Shown piece after piece: positions 31,076 through 39,377 of a DNA stretch of 64,000 nt. The stretch is from Pseudomonas sp. RSB 5.4 (GTDB taxonomy: Bacteria > Pseudomonadota > Gammaproteobacteria > Pseudomonadales > Pseudomonadaceae), in assembly GCF_037126175.1 (NCBI RefSeq), contig NZ_CP146986.1, forward strand, positions 1,144,501-1,208,500. Direction: 5' to 3'. Numbering within the stretch: position 1 is the stretch's first letter; every line of letters starts with the position of its first letter. Below the pieces are notes generated by a model, which was not told where the DNA came from, ran no database searches, and saw only the letters and a program-made list of their open reading frames with translations. Position numbers and translations under genes: made by a program.

Positions 31076-32038
31076 ATGGAAAACGCAAACTCAGCGTCTC
31101 AAACCTTGCAAGATCTTTGGACTCAAGTACAACCGGTGGATAACACCGGCATGCTTAGGCGCGTGGTTTTTGCGCAAGGCAAGTTTTATGCGGTTGGTGG
31201 CAACGGTCTTACCACAACCACTCAGGTTGTCAGCGGAGGCGCAACTGGTACAGCGTGGACCAAGCTTAAGGGCGCCCTCACCTCTGATAGCGGAAAGGTC
31301 CTCAACGAGCTGTACTGGAACGGTATTGGGTCATCGCTTCAAGCCCTTTCTCAATCCGGCAATCTGTTCTTCGGCAGCGCAGACCACCCTGAAAGGGTTT
31401 GGACAGACCTTACGGCAACTGTTCGCGCGTCCGCAGACTTGCAAGGCATTGTGTTTTATCAGCCAATTTACGGCGAGAACTACACCTGGATACTGGTTGG
31501 GTCTAACGGTAAAGTCTTTTCCCGTTATGGCGATTGGTCAGGCCAGGTGGAGCGCACTACGACCTTCACCTCTAGCGAGACTGTGCACTGCGTCAACGTC
31601 ATTGGCAGTTTTGTGTTGATTGCGGGATCGAATGGGAAGCTGCTTAGCGCTGTGAAGATGGCGACGGATAATCCGCAAACATTCACGACCAGAACCAGCA
31701 CCTTCGGCTATAGCACCATCCTTTCCATGAAGCTTTGCAACGGGAAAATGTTTATCGTTGGTGCGGATGGCAAGATGGCATATTCATCCGATGGGCTTAG
31801 CTGGACTGCTGTTGAAGATACCAGTTTCGGTGGAACCATCATCCGCGACATTGCTTACGGTAATGGCAAGTATGTAGCTGTCGGCGACGGCGGCAAGACA
31901 GCCGTTTCCGAGGATGGGATCGGCTGGGTTCAGCAAGCCAACACTTTCGCAGGAACCGATATCCGGAGCGTCGCCTACGGCAACGGCAATTTTATAGCTG
32001 TTGGTGCAGGCGGCAAGATTGCTTACTGGACTCCATGA
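31076..32038 (+). CDS. Beta-propeller-like repeat protein
   Basis: 320 residues made of about six blades: GKFYAVGGNGLTTTT, GSSLQALSQSGNLFFGSADH, NYTWILVGSNGKVFSRYGDW, GSFVLIAGSNGKLLSAVKMA, CNGKMFIVGADGKMAYSSDG, GNGKYVAVGDGGKTAVSEDG and GNGNFIAVGAGGKIAYWTP. The GxFxAVGxxGKxxxSxDG blade motif is common in phage and secreted propellers. No signal peptide, no catalytic motif. CAGTAACGGAGTTTAAA precedes ATG 31076. Being cargo of the second com cassette it could be a tail-associated or released binding protein. Confidence 0.7.
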   Translation: MENANSASQTLQDLWTQVQPVDNTGMLRRVVFAQGKFYAVGGNGLTTTTQVVSGGATGTAWTKLKGALTSDSGKVLNELYWNGIGSSLQALSQSGNLFFGSADHPERVWTDLTATVRASADLQGIVFYQPIYGENYTWILVGSNGKVFSRYGDWSGQVERTTTFTSSETVHCVNVIGSFVLIAGSNGKLLSAVKMATDNPQTFTTRTSTFGYSTILSMKLCNGKMFIVGADGKMAYSSDGLSWTAVEDTSFGGTIIRDIAYGNGKYVAVGDGGKTAVSEDGIGWVQQANTFAGTDIRSVAYGNGNFIAVGAGGKIAYWTP

Positions 32039-32061
32039 TCTTCTATCTCCTTGCGTAATAG

Positions 32062-32088
32062 AGCCCAGCCGTCGCGCTGGGCTTTTTC
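32062..32088 (+). terminator. Terminator after the propeller gene
   Basis: AGCCCAGC / GCTGGGCT stem followed by TTTTTCA, 25 bp after the stop. Confidence 0.85.
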
Positions 32089-32214
32089 ATTTCTGATTCA
32101 GGCTCGTCACAGCCAGGGTGGCCCTTCGGGGGATGCCTGGACGTCGATAGCCGGATAGTGCGACGTACGGAATCAACACCGGCAGCCCGCGCACCCTGAC
32201 CTCAAACTTGCTTT

Positions 32215-32347
32215 CGGGGTGGCGCGAGACTGGATCATCGAGATCGATGCATAGGGGCGTCGACGTTGAGAGAGTCTTTGGCGGACAGCTCGGAAAGACG
32301 AGCGCACCTATTCAGGGCCTCTGCATTCGCAAGGGCTTTTTGTTTTC
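32215..32347. repeat. ~133-bp cassette-end repeat, copy 2
   Basis: Direct repeat of 30714-30846, ending 75 bp before the holin gene. The remaining 32090-32214 sequence shows no gene. Confidence 0.8.
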
Positions 32348-32424
32348 GGCTCCCCACCCCCATAGCTCTGAGCTGGGAGTGCAGCGGGGCCGACCTATTC
32401 ACATGCACCCACGGAGTCGAGCGC

Positions 32425-32763
32425 ATGGATTCTTTACACCGCCTGCTCGAGCTCATCGACAGGTTCGGATTGCTGATCGCGGGATTGGTCGGCGCCGTTG
32501 TCGCCAGTTGGTGGCATAAGGACGATCTAACGGATTGGCGTGCTTGGATTGTCTTTCTGATTACGGGAGTCGCCTGCTCGATTTATTTGACGAGCATGGT
32601 CAGCGCCTACCTGGGCGTAACAGAGCCGAAGATCGTTGCAGGTATCGGCTTTTTGCTTGGGGCATTCGGTGGGTCGCTCCTTGCAGCCATCAACCGTGCA
32701 ATCAAGTCCGCTGACCTCTGGGCGCTCATTCGCCAGCGGTTCGGGGGAGGCAATCCACCATGA
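32425..32763 (+). CDS. Putative holin
   Basis: 112 residues with three hydrophobic helices (FGLLIAGLVGAVVASWW, AWIVFLITGVACSIYLTSMV, IVAGIGFLLGAFGGSLLAAI) and a basic tail (IRQRFGGGNPP). Size, helix number and position at the start of the late region fit a class I holin that would perforate the inner membrane for the endolysin encoded at 59396. Coupled (ATGA) to the next membrane gene. Confidence 0.75.
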   Translation: MDSLHRLLELIDRFGLLIAGLVGAVVASWWHKDDLTDWRAWIVFLITGVACSIYLTSMVSAYLGVTEPKIVAGIGFLLGAFGGSLLAAINRAIKSADLWALIRQRFGGGNPP

Positions 32764-33107
32764 ATTTTGAACTGATCAACTCTATTGCCTGCGGCTTGAT
32801 TGCCTTGTGGGCGACCTGGTGTGTTCTGAGCGGTCGGGTGCGTGACGGTGTAATTGGCAAGCTGATCTATTCGGCGATTGCCATCAGCGGTTTTGTGGTG
32901 ATGAGCCGGGAGCAGACCATCTTCATGATGGGGCCGACCACTGCCGGTATAACCCTGCACGTCTCGCTGGCGCTGGCCGGCATGCGCCACATCTTCATGG
33001 TCATCTGGTGGCAGCGGGTGAAGGCCTGGCTCTGCCGGACGCTGAACTGCGAGCACTGCCTGCGCTGCGAAGAGGCGCCGGGCGGGATCGACCGGCGCGG
33101 CAAATAA
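32760..33107 (+). CDS. Second holin-like membrane protein
   Basis: 115 residues, three hydrophobic segments (INSIACGLIALWATWCVL, LIYSAIAISGFVVMS, GITLHVSLALAGMRHIFMVI), then a Cys-rich basic tail (CRTLNCEHCLRCEEAPGG). Pairs with the holin gene and may be an antiholin or second holin. Function inferred from position. Confidence 0.65.
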   Translation: MNFELINSIACGLIALWATWCVLSGRVRDGVIGKLIYSAIAISGFVVMSREQTIFMMGPTTAGITLHVSLALAGMRHIFMVIWWQRVKAWLCRTLNCEHCLRCEEAPGGIDRRGK

Positions 33108-33145
33108 GTCGTGTCATCCTCTCTTGGAGGCAGTCACTTCACTTG

Positions 33146-33484
33146 CTATTCGAACCGGGACTTCTTGATATCGCCATGCTTGTTTTGCAAATAAATGGTG
33201 TATGGCAGAACGAGAGTGTCCGCGACTGCTGAAATTCCCATGTCCAGGGCGATTAGAGCTGCAGCGGGGTGTCCGTCAAACCCATTGGTACGGCGCGGCT
33301 CCGCATTCAATGTGCAGTAGTCAAGGATGGCACCACCGTAGATGCGAGACACCGAATCGCAATGGGATTGCCAGCGAGCCAGTTTATTGCTGGTGATGGA
33401 ATCGTCCCGGAAAGTCGTGTTGATCGTTCCGCACCCGGTCACTGAGGCGGCCGCGAGCATCAAAACAATGTATCTGAAGGTCAT
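33146..33484 (-). CDS. YceK/YidQ-like lipoprotein
   Basis: 112 residues. Lipobox MTFRYIVLMLAAASVTGC (Cys18), then GTINT and YGGAILDYCTLNA, AALIALDMGISAVADTLVLPYTIY, the DxPxSxVxDTxxLPxxxx signature of the YceK/YidQ family of outer-membrane lipoproteins. Transcribed opposite to the late genes, so probably expressed in the lysogen (lysogenic conversion). Confidence 0.82.
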   Translation of the reverse strand: MTFRYIVLMLAAASVTGCGTINTTFRDDSITSNKLARWQSHCDSVSRIYGGAILDYCTLNAEPRRTNGFDGHPAAALIALDMGISAVADTLVLPYTIYLQNKHGDIKKSRFE

Positions 33485-33510
33485 TGGTCGATTCCGTTCG
33501 AAAGAAATGA

Positions 33511-33609
33511 ATGGTAGCTGTTTATCTGGAGTGGAGAAATCCACTTTCACAAGTCGCGACACGTTTCGCGAATCAGCAAATTGTGTCGCGACACGGGAGC
33601 AGCGCATGA
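33511..33609 (+). CDS. 32-residue leader ORF with paired palindrome
   Basis: MVAVYLEWRNPLSQVATRFA... ending in SRHGSSA. Its TGA overlaps the ATG of the next gene (ATGA). The codons VATRFANQQIVSR are the palindrome element, in the same frame as in the leader at 24129. The ribosome site is weak (AAGAAA). Confidence 0.4.
   Translation: MVAVYLEWRNPLSQVATRFANQQIVSRHGSSA
33553..33594. promoter_or_regulatory. Paired palindrome element, copy C
   Basis: GTCGCGAC at 33553 and GTCGCGAC at 33585 (inside GTGTCGCGACAC, 33583-33594), again 32 bp apart, ending 12 bp before ATG 33606. Confidence 0.6.
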
Positions 33610-33794
33610 CCGCAGAAATCCATGACATCGCCGACCAACGCCCGCACCTGACAGTAGCGGCGGTTGACGGTGTCCACGTGATTCCTTGTGACCTGGTGCG
33701 TGCGGTGATCGCTGGCGATAAGACATCGACCATCCTGACCGAGCCGGTTCTGCGCCGGATCATTGAAGAGTGGTTCGGGATTGTGGAGCAATAG
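33606..33794 (+). CDS. Small protein of unknown function
   Basis: 62 residues (MTAEIHDIADQRPHLTVAAV... then LTEPVLRRIIEEWF). CGGGAGCAGCG precedes ATG 33606, which overlaps the stop of the leader ORF. Predicted alpha/beta, conserved-looking but unnamed. The palindrome element immediately upstream suggests regulated expression. Confidence 0.65.
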   Translation: MTAEIHDIADQRPHLTVAAVDGVHVIPCDLVRAVIAGDKTSTILTEPVLRRIIEEWFGIVEQ

Positions 33795-33862
33795 GCGCCG
33801 GAGACGATTGCGGGTGGCCTTATGATATTGTCCGCTTCCGTCTGCGTAAAAAGGAGAGAATG

Positions 33863-34069
33863 ATGTCTGTATATTTGGAGCCTATCGTTGGTGGAGACAT
33901 CCCCGAAACTATGCGAGGCCCTGACGTCAAGATGGTATTCGCCGTTGTAGCGAATGGTACGGTTATGAAGTATTTCTATTCAAAAGACGAGGCGCTTAGT
34001 TTCGCGGCTCATCTTGAGCAGCTGGAGGAGGAGCGACGGCCCAAGTTCAGTTCTGGTCCAGGCATGTAA
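33863..34069 (+). CDS. Small hypothetical protein
   Basis: 68 residues from ATG 33863 (AAGGAG 6 nt upstream); ATG 33860 is the alternative. Sequence MSVYLEPIVGGDIPETMRGP... ends in HLEQLEEERRPKF. No family recognised. It is followed at once by a terminator. Confidence 0.6.
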   Translation: MSVYLEPIVGGDIPETMRGPDVKMVFAVVANGTVMKYFYSKDEALSFAAHLEQLEEERRPKFSSGPGM

Positions 34070-34074
34070 AAATG

Positions 34075-34101
34075 AACCCAGCTATCAAGCTGGGTTTTTT
34101 G
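34075..34101 (+). terminator. Terminator
   Basis: AACCCAGCT / AGCTGGGTT stem, loop ATCA, T6 tail, 5 bp past the stop of the small gene and just before the metallopeptidase gene. Confidence 0.85.
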
Positions 34102-34119
34102 CATTTAAAGGGAGGTGAG

Positions 34120-34743
34120 ATGGGCAGGCCATACCCTCCAGCGTCGCTAATTGAGTTGTCCGAACTATCCGATCTTGGCATTCGACTAATCCCTGCCCCT
34201 GAAGTATGGGAGTGGCTGCAAGTAGAGATCCTCGCCGACACCGGAAGCATTCACAACGAAGATCACGCCCATCTGATCGATGCAGACATTCGCGTGATGT
34301 GGGCGTCCTCTGCCTTCACAAAGAAGGGTCGCACTGTGGTTGGTCAAGCTGAGCAGGTGGCGTTCCGCGCTGGCGGCTGGCAGAAGGCCCGGATGGAACA
34401 GCAGATGCGGGATTGGTTCGGCGACGTGCCGGCTTTCATCATCACTCTGGCTGCTGACTACTGCGCCGACTGTACCGATGCTGACTTCTGCGCACTGGTC
34501 GAACACGAGCTGTATCACATAGCCCAAGCGACCGATAAGTACGGCCAGCCAGCATTCACCCAAGACGGATTGCCAAAGCTTGAGATGCGCGGACACGACG
34601 TCGAGGAGTTCGTCGGTGTGGTGCGTCGCTATGGAGCAAGCCCAACAGTTCAAGAGCTGGTGGACGCTGCAAACAATCCTGCTGAGGTGGGGAAAATGAA
34701 CATATCGAGGGCCTGCGGAACCTGTCTGCTCAAGTCGGCCTGA
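34120..34743 (+). CDS. Putative zinc metallopeptidase of the packaging module
   Basis: 207 residues from ATG 34120 (GGGAGGTGAG upstream); the ORF could run from 34072, but that start is inside the terminator. Zincin motif HELYH in CALVEHELYHIAQATDKYGQ (residues about 125-145) with later DVEEFVGVVRRYG. Phage genes of this type commonly precede small terminase. The substrate is unknown; processing of head proteins or host targets is possible. Confidence 0.78.
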   Translation: MGRPYPPASLIELSELSDLGIRLIPAPEVWEWLQVEILADTGSIHNEDHAHLIDADIRVMWASSAFTKKGRTVVGQAEQVAFRAGGWQKARMEQQMRDWFGDVPAFIITLAADYCADCTDADFCALVEHELYHIAQATDKYGQPAFTQDGLPKLEMRGHDVEEFVGVVRRYGASPTVQELVDAANNPAEVGKMNISRACGTCLLKSA

Positions 34744-34774
34744 TTCTGGACAGGCTCTGGACGGATGAAAACCT

Positions 34775-35236
34775 ATGGCAGCCCTTCAAAACGACGTGAA
34801 GGCCTTTATCGTTCAGGCCTTGGCATGCTTCGACACGCCGTCACAGGTTGTTGAAGCCGTCCAAAAGGAATACGGGATAACGGTGACTCGCCAACAGGTA
34901 GAGACGCACGATCCCACAAAGACATCAGGGAAAGGCCTGGCCAAGCGCTGGGTGACGATGTTTGAAGACGCCCGCAAGCGCTTTCGCGAGGAAACCGCCG
35001 AGATCCCGATCGCCAACCGCGCCTACCGTCTTCGGGCCATGAACCGGTTTGTCGAGCGGGCCGAGACGCTGAAGAACATCGGCCTCGCCATGCAGATCCT
35101 CGAGCAAGCCGCGAAGGAAGTCGGCGACGTCTACGTCAATCGACACCGGAAGGATGAGCCTGACGACGAACCGGCAATCCCGACGCGCATTCAGGTCGAC
35201 GTAGTGGATGCGAGGAAGCCGAATGCCGAGCCTTAA
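34775..35236 (+). CDS. Terminase small subunit (DUF2280)
   Basis: 153 residues. The N-terminus FIVQALACFDTPSQVVEAVQKEYG with VTRQQVETHDPTK is the HTH of DUF2280, followed by FREETAEIPIANRAYRLRAM and an acidic tail. It recognises packaging sites for the large subunit, whose ATG lies 14 nt before this stop. Confidence 0.88.
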   Translation: MAALQNDVKAFIVQALACFDTPSQVVEAVQKEYGITVTRQQVETHDPTKTSGKGLAKRWVTMFEDARKRFREETAEIPIANRAYRLRAMNRFVERAETLKNIGLAMQILEQAAKEVGDVYVNRHRKDEPDDEPAIPTRIQVDVVDARKPNAEP

Positions 35237-36524
35237 CGTTCCGCAGTCGCAATTCCTGCTGTTGCCCCATAAGTTTCGCGCTTTCGTTGCTGGATTCGGC
35301 TCCGGAAAGACCTGGGTCGGATGCTCAGCCCTGAGCAAGCATTTCATGGAATGGCCCGGCGTCAACGCTGGCTACTTCGCTCCGACTTACCCGCAGATCC
35401 GAGACATCTTCTATCCAACGATGGAGGAGGTGGCCTACGACTGGGGGCTGAAGACCAAGATTAACCAGGCGAACCATGAGGTTCACATCTACAGTGGTCG
35501 CCAGTATCGCGGCACTGTGATTTGCCGGTCGATGGAGAAGCCGCAAACCATCGTCGGCTTCAAGATCGGTCACGCTCTGGTCGATGAGCTGGACGTGCTG
35601 ACGTCGATCAAGGCGCAGCAGGCCTGGCGCAAGATCATTGCCCGGATGCGGTACAACATACCCGGGCTGAAAAACGGCGTGGACGTGACCACAACGCCGG
35701 AAGGCTTCAAGTTCGTCTTTCTTCAGTTCGTGAAGCAGTTGCGCGACAAACCGGCGCTGAAGGAAATGTATGGGCTGATCCAGGCCAGCACCTTCGACAA
35801 CGAGCTAAACCTGCCTGATGATTACATCGCCTCGTTGATGGAGTCGTACCCCGAACAGTTGATCCGCGCTTACCTGAACGGTCAGTTCGTCAACCTGACA
35901 TCCGGGTCGATCTATCACGCTTACGATCGCAAGCTGAACCAGTGCTTCGACACGGTCCAGCCCGGTGAGCCTTTGTTCATCGGCATGGACTTCAACGTCG
36001 GCAAGATGGCGGCGATCACCCACGTCAAACGTGAGCAGGGCCTGCCGCGCGCCGTGGACGAGTTGATGGATGGCTATGACACGCCGGACATGATCCGTCG
36101 GATCAAAGAGCGGTACTGGGAACACACCGGCAACGACTACAAGAAGACCTGCGAGATCCGGATCTACCCGGACGCCTCCGGCGATTCGCGCAAGTCGGTC
36201 AATGCCAGCCTCACCGATATCGCCTTGCTCAAGCAGGCCGGGTTCACGGTCATCGCGCCGGCGGCAAACCCGCCGGTGAAGGATCGAATCAACGCCATGA
36301 ACGCCATGTTCTGCAATGCGCAGGGCGAGCGGCGGTACCTGGTCAACCCGCTTAAATGCCCGACCTATGCCGACGGCCTGGAACAGCAAATCTGGGCGCC
36401 CAACGGCGAGCCAGACAAGAGCCAAGGCAACGACCACGCCAACGATGGCGGCGGTTACTTCATTCACCGCGAGTACCCGATCATCAAACCGGTCACCGCC
36501 ATCAAAATGGGATACGCCCGATGA
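35223..36524 (+). CDS. Terminase large subunit
   Basis: 433 residues. Walker A AGFGSGKT (about 24-31), Walker B region HALVDELDVL, coupling TTTPEG, and a nuclease domain with GMDFNVGKMA, IYPDASGDSR and GNDHANDGGGY supplying acidic metal ligands. ATP-driven DNA packaging motor and cutter. Start ATG 35223 overlaps the small subunit; its stop overlaps the portal start (ATGA). Confidence 0.95.
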   Translation: MPSLNVPQSQFLLLPHKFRAFVAGFGSGKTWVGCSALSKHFMEWPGVNAGYFAPTYPQIRDIFYPTMEEVAYDWGLKTKINQANHEVHIYSGRQYRGTVICRSMEKPQTIVGFKIGHALVDELDVLTSIKAQQAWRKIIARMRYNIPGLKNGVDVTTTPEGFKFVFLQFVKQLRDKPALKEMYGLIQASTFDNELNLPDDYIASLMESYPEQLIRAYLNGQFVNLTSGSIYHAYDRKLNQCFDTVQPGEPLFIGMDFNVGKMAAITHVKREQGLPRAVDELMDGYDTPDMIRRIKERYWEHTGNDYKKTCEIRIYPDASGDSRKSVNASLTDIALLKQAGFTVIAPAANPPVKDRINAMNAMFCNAQGERRYLVNPLKCPTYADGLEQQIWAPNGEPDKSQGNDHANDGGGYFIHREYPIIKPVTAIKMGYAR

Positions 36525-37939
36525 GCAACGACGTCTCCTTCAAACGGGCGGACTACATCGAAGCGCTTGGACGCTGGGCTACTGTGCGCGACGTGTGCGC
36601 CGGACAGCACCGGGTTGTCGACCGACTGCCGTACATGAACGCACACGACAAGTCGCCGGAGAACGTAGACCGAAACAAGGCCTATCGCGAACGGGCGGTG
36701 TTCAAGAACGCCACCGGTCACACGCGCAATGGCTTGCTCGGTTTGGCGTTTCACAAAGACCCGACGCTGACCGTCGCCAAAAAGATGGAATATCTGCAGG
36801 ACAATGCCAACGGCTCCGGGGTGAGCATCTACCAGCATTCGCAGGGCACGCTCGAAAAGGTGCTTGAGGCTGGGCGGCATGGTCTGTACGTCGACTATCA
36901 CCAAGACAGCGGCACCGGTGGGCACTCGGTGATCCTGTCGTACTGCGCAGAAGACATCATCAACTGGCGCACGGGCATGGTGAACGGACACTGCGTGCTG
37001 ACTCTGGTGGTGCTGCGCGAATCACCGGAGATCGAAGACGGCTTCGGTTTCAAAGTGGTTGAGCAGTACCGGGAGCTGGCACTTGAGGCCGACGGCTTTG
37101 TTTGCCGAGTTTGGCGCCGGTCCGGGCCGAAAGGCGGCGGGCCGCTGGCTGTTGTTGAGGAGTTCAAGCCCACCGGTGCCGCCGGCCGCTTGAAGGAAAT
37201 CCCCTTCACCTTCGTCGGCGCGCAGAACAACGACCCGAGTATCGACGAATCACCGCTCTACGATATCGCCATGATCAACTTGGGCCACTATCGGAACAGT
37301 GCCGACTACGAGGACAGCGTCTTCTGGTGCGGCCAAGCCCAACCATGGATTTCCGGTCTGGATGAACAGTGGCGCGACTGGATGGAGAAGAACGGCGTTT
37401 ACGTCGGCTCCCGCGCCCCGATGATGCTGCCAACAGGTGGCGCCTTCGGTTATGCGCAGCCGCTGCCGAACACATTGGTGAAGGAGGCCATGGCCGACAA
37501 AAACCAGATGATGATCGAGCTCGGCGCACGGATGGTCGTGGCTTCTCTCTCGTCCAAGACGGCGACCGAAGCCCGTGGTGATCAGTCGGCATCGACATCG
37601 GTGCTCGCCGGCTGTGTGGCGAACGTCAGCGAGGCGTACACCCGGGCAATCATGTGGTGCTGCACCTACATGGGCGTCGACGACGCGAAGGTTGCGTACC
37701 AGATCAACCAGGAATTCGTGGAACTGACGGCAGATCCGCAAATGATCACCGCGCTGGTCGGCCTCTGGCAGAACGGTGGATTCGCCAAAGCGGATCTTCG
37801 GGCCTATCTGCGCAAACTGGGCCTGATCGCGCCAGAGCGCACTGACAAGCAGATCGACGGTGAGCTGGCAGAGCAGGGCGACGGCCTGGGCCTGGACGAT
37901 GAGGACAAAGTAGATGGCGGCAAACCAAGCAATCCTTGA
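36521..37939 (+). CDS. Portal protein (DUF4055)
   Basis: 472 residues from ATG 36521. Recognised by YRERAVFKNATGHTRNGLLG, YQHSQGTLEKVLEAGRHGLY, ALVEF-like PFTFVGAQNNDPSIDESPLY and DIAMINLGHYRNSADYEDSV, all DUF4055 portal marks. The C-terminal helices (WQNGGFAKADLRAYLRKLGL) face the capsid. It overlaps the head-morphogenesis gene by 26 nt. Confidence 0.92.
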   Translation: MSNDVSFKRADYIEALGRWATVRDVCAGQHRVVDRLPYMNAHDKSPENVDRNKAYRERAVFKNATGHTRNGLLGLAFHKDPTLTVAKKMEYLQDNANGSGVSIYQHSQGTLEKVLEAGRHGLYVDYHQDSGTGGHSVILSYCAEDIINWRTGMVNGHCVLTLVVLRESPEIEDGFGFKVVEQYRELALEADGFVCRVWRRSGPKGGGPLAVVEEFKPTGAAGRLKEIPFTFVGAQNNDPSIDESPLYDIAMINLGHYRNSADYEDSVFWCGQAQPWISGLDEQWRDWMEKNGVYVGSRAPMMLPTGGAFGYAQPLPNTLVKEAMADKNQMMIELGARMVVASLSSKTATEARGDQSASTSVLAGCVANVSEAYTRAIMWCCTYMGVDDAKVAYQINQEFVELTADPQMITALVGLWQNGGFAKADLRAYLRKLGLIAPERTDKQIDGELAEQGDGLGLDDEDKVDGGKPSNP

Positions 37940-39002
37940 CGCCACGATTCGGCACGCGGTCTTCCTCGAAAAGCTGAAGGCTGGGGAGGTCGGCAAGTTC
38001 GCTCCCTTCCTGAAGGAGATCGACCGCTCGATCCGCGACCGGCTCACCCAGTCGGATCTGACCGAGTACAACGTGAAGCGGCTGGAAGCGCTACTGAAAG
38101 AGGTCGACAGTCTGCTGCTGGGCATCTTCGACCGCTACAGCGCGCAACTGAACCTCGACCTGATCGACATCGCCAACTACGAGGCTGAGTTTGAGGCTTC
38201 GAGCCTGGCCCGGTCTGCGCCGGTTGGTGTCTCGTTGGATGTGGTTGCGCCGACGGCAGCGGCTATCCGCACGGCGGTATTGACCAACCCCCTCAGTGTG
38301 CGCGGCACCGGCGGCGGTAAGCTGCTGAAGTCGTTCATCAAGGGCTGGACCAGTGCCGAGCGCGAGCGCGTCACCGGCACGATCCGGCAGGGCTTCTTCG
38401 AAGGGCAAACGAACTTCCAGATCATCCGCAACATTCGAGGCACCAAGGCAGCCGGGTACAAGGACGGCATCCTGGCCACCACCAACCGCAACGCCAGCAC
38501 GGTTGTGCACACCGCGATTCAGCATGTGGCGTCCCAGGCGCGCATGGAGGTGGCCAAGGCCAACACTGACATCGTGTCCGAAGTCGAGATGGTCGCCACG
38601 CTGGACAGCAAGACCAGCCAGCAATGCCGCTCGATGGATAAGCGACGATTCCCGGTCGATTCCGGCCCGCGCCCACCGTTTCACCCGAATTGCCGAACAA
38701 CGTTCGTCCTGCTGACCAAGCTCAGCGAGATGTTCGCCAAGGGCGCTACGCGGGCAGCTGTGGGCGCAGATGGAGCAGGGCAGGTTAGTGCGGGCCTCGA
38801 CTATTACCACTGGCTTCAACAACAGCCCGCTTCGTTTCAGGACGTGGCTATGGGGCCGGCGCGGGCAAAGCTATTCCGAGAAGGCGGCTTGAGTGTCGAG
38901 CGCTTCGCCGAGCTGCAGCTTGATCGCAATTTTGCTCCGCTGACTTTAGCGCAGATGAAAGGTTTAGAGCCGTTGGCATTTGAGAGAGCAGGGTTGGTAT
39001 AA
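37914..39002 (+). CDS. Minor head protein (Mu F / SPP1 gp7 type)
   Basis: 362 residues. Helical N-terminal half; then the gp7 core: IRQGFFEGQTNFQIIRNIRG, TTNRNASTVVHTAIQHVASQ, EMVATLDSKTSQQCRSMDKR, PPFHPNCRTTFVLL. The C-x-S-M-D ... HPNCR pattern defines the family. Involved in head assembly and DNA entry at the portal. Confidence 0.9.
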   Translation: MAANQAILDATIRHAVFLEKLKAGEVGKFAPFLKEIDRSIRDRLTQSDLTEYNVKRLEALLKEVDSLLLGIFDRYSAQLNLDLIDIANYEAEFEASSLARSAPVGVSLDVVAPTAAAIRTAVLTNPLSVRGTGGGKLLKSFIKGWTSAERERVTGTIRQGFFEGQTNFQIIRNIRGTKAAGYKDGILATTNRNASTVVHTAIQHVASQARMEVAKANTDIVSEVEMVATLDSKTSQQCRSMDKRRFPVDSGPRPPFHPNCRTTFVLLTKLSEMFAKGATRAAVGADGAGQVSAGLDYYHWLQQQPASFQDVAMGPARAKLFREGGLSVERFAELQLDRNFAPLTLAQMKGLEPLAFERAGLV

Positions 39003-39028
39003 CACTACTTTCTCAACGGAAGTAACGC

Positions 39029-39292
39029 ATGGATACGATCAGTTCTATCTACAAAGCTGCGGCGAATGCTCATGCAGATAGCCAGTCCGTTACCGGGCAT
39101 CTCGATAAGCTCAAGAGTCTCCTGGGGAACAGTGACTTTTACAGGGAGCTGGAAAAATCCCTCGGATACAACGACAAAATCAGTAGGAACATCGCTGCTT
39201 CGGGTACGCCTATGGCCAGAGCGCTGGAAGTAAACCAAATGAGCGAATCCGAACGGTTGGAGCTGACCATGCAAGTGGATCTGGGGCTCTGA
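39029..39292 (+). CDS. Small hypothetical protein
   Basis: 87 residues, helical (MDTISSIYKAAANAHADSQS...). AACGGAAGTAACGC precedes ATG 39029. Located between minor head and scaffold; no known family. Confidence 0.65.
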   Translation: MDTISSIYKAAANAHADSQSVTGHLDKLKSLLGNSDFYRELEKSLGYNDKISRNIAASGTPMARALEVNQMSESERLELTMQVDLGL

Positions 39293-39311
39293 CCGCCGAA
39301 GATCGCTTCAT

Positions 39312-39335
39312 AACCCGCCTCGGCGGGTTTTTTTA
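39312..39335 (+). terminator. Terminator before the capsid operon
   Basis: AACCCGCC / GGCGGGTT stem with T7 tail. Confidence 0.85.
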
Positions 39336-39377
39336 TGCCTGCAAAGCGGGCAACACATACCCAAGGGGTGCATCAAC

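Noticed and set aside
33342..33605. N-terminal extension of the 33606 gene
   Set aside because: Would run through the lipoprotein gene on the other strand and the palindrome; ATG 33606 has its own ribosome site.
34072..34119. Earlier start of the metallopeptidase gene
   Set aside because: That ATG is inside a strong terminator hairpin; ATG 34120 has GGGAGGTGAG.
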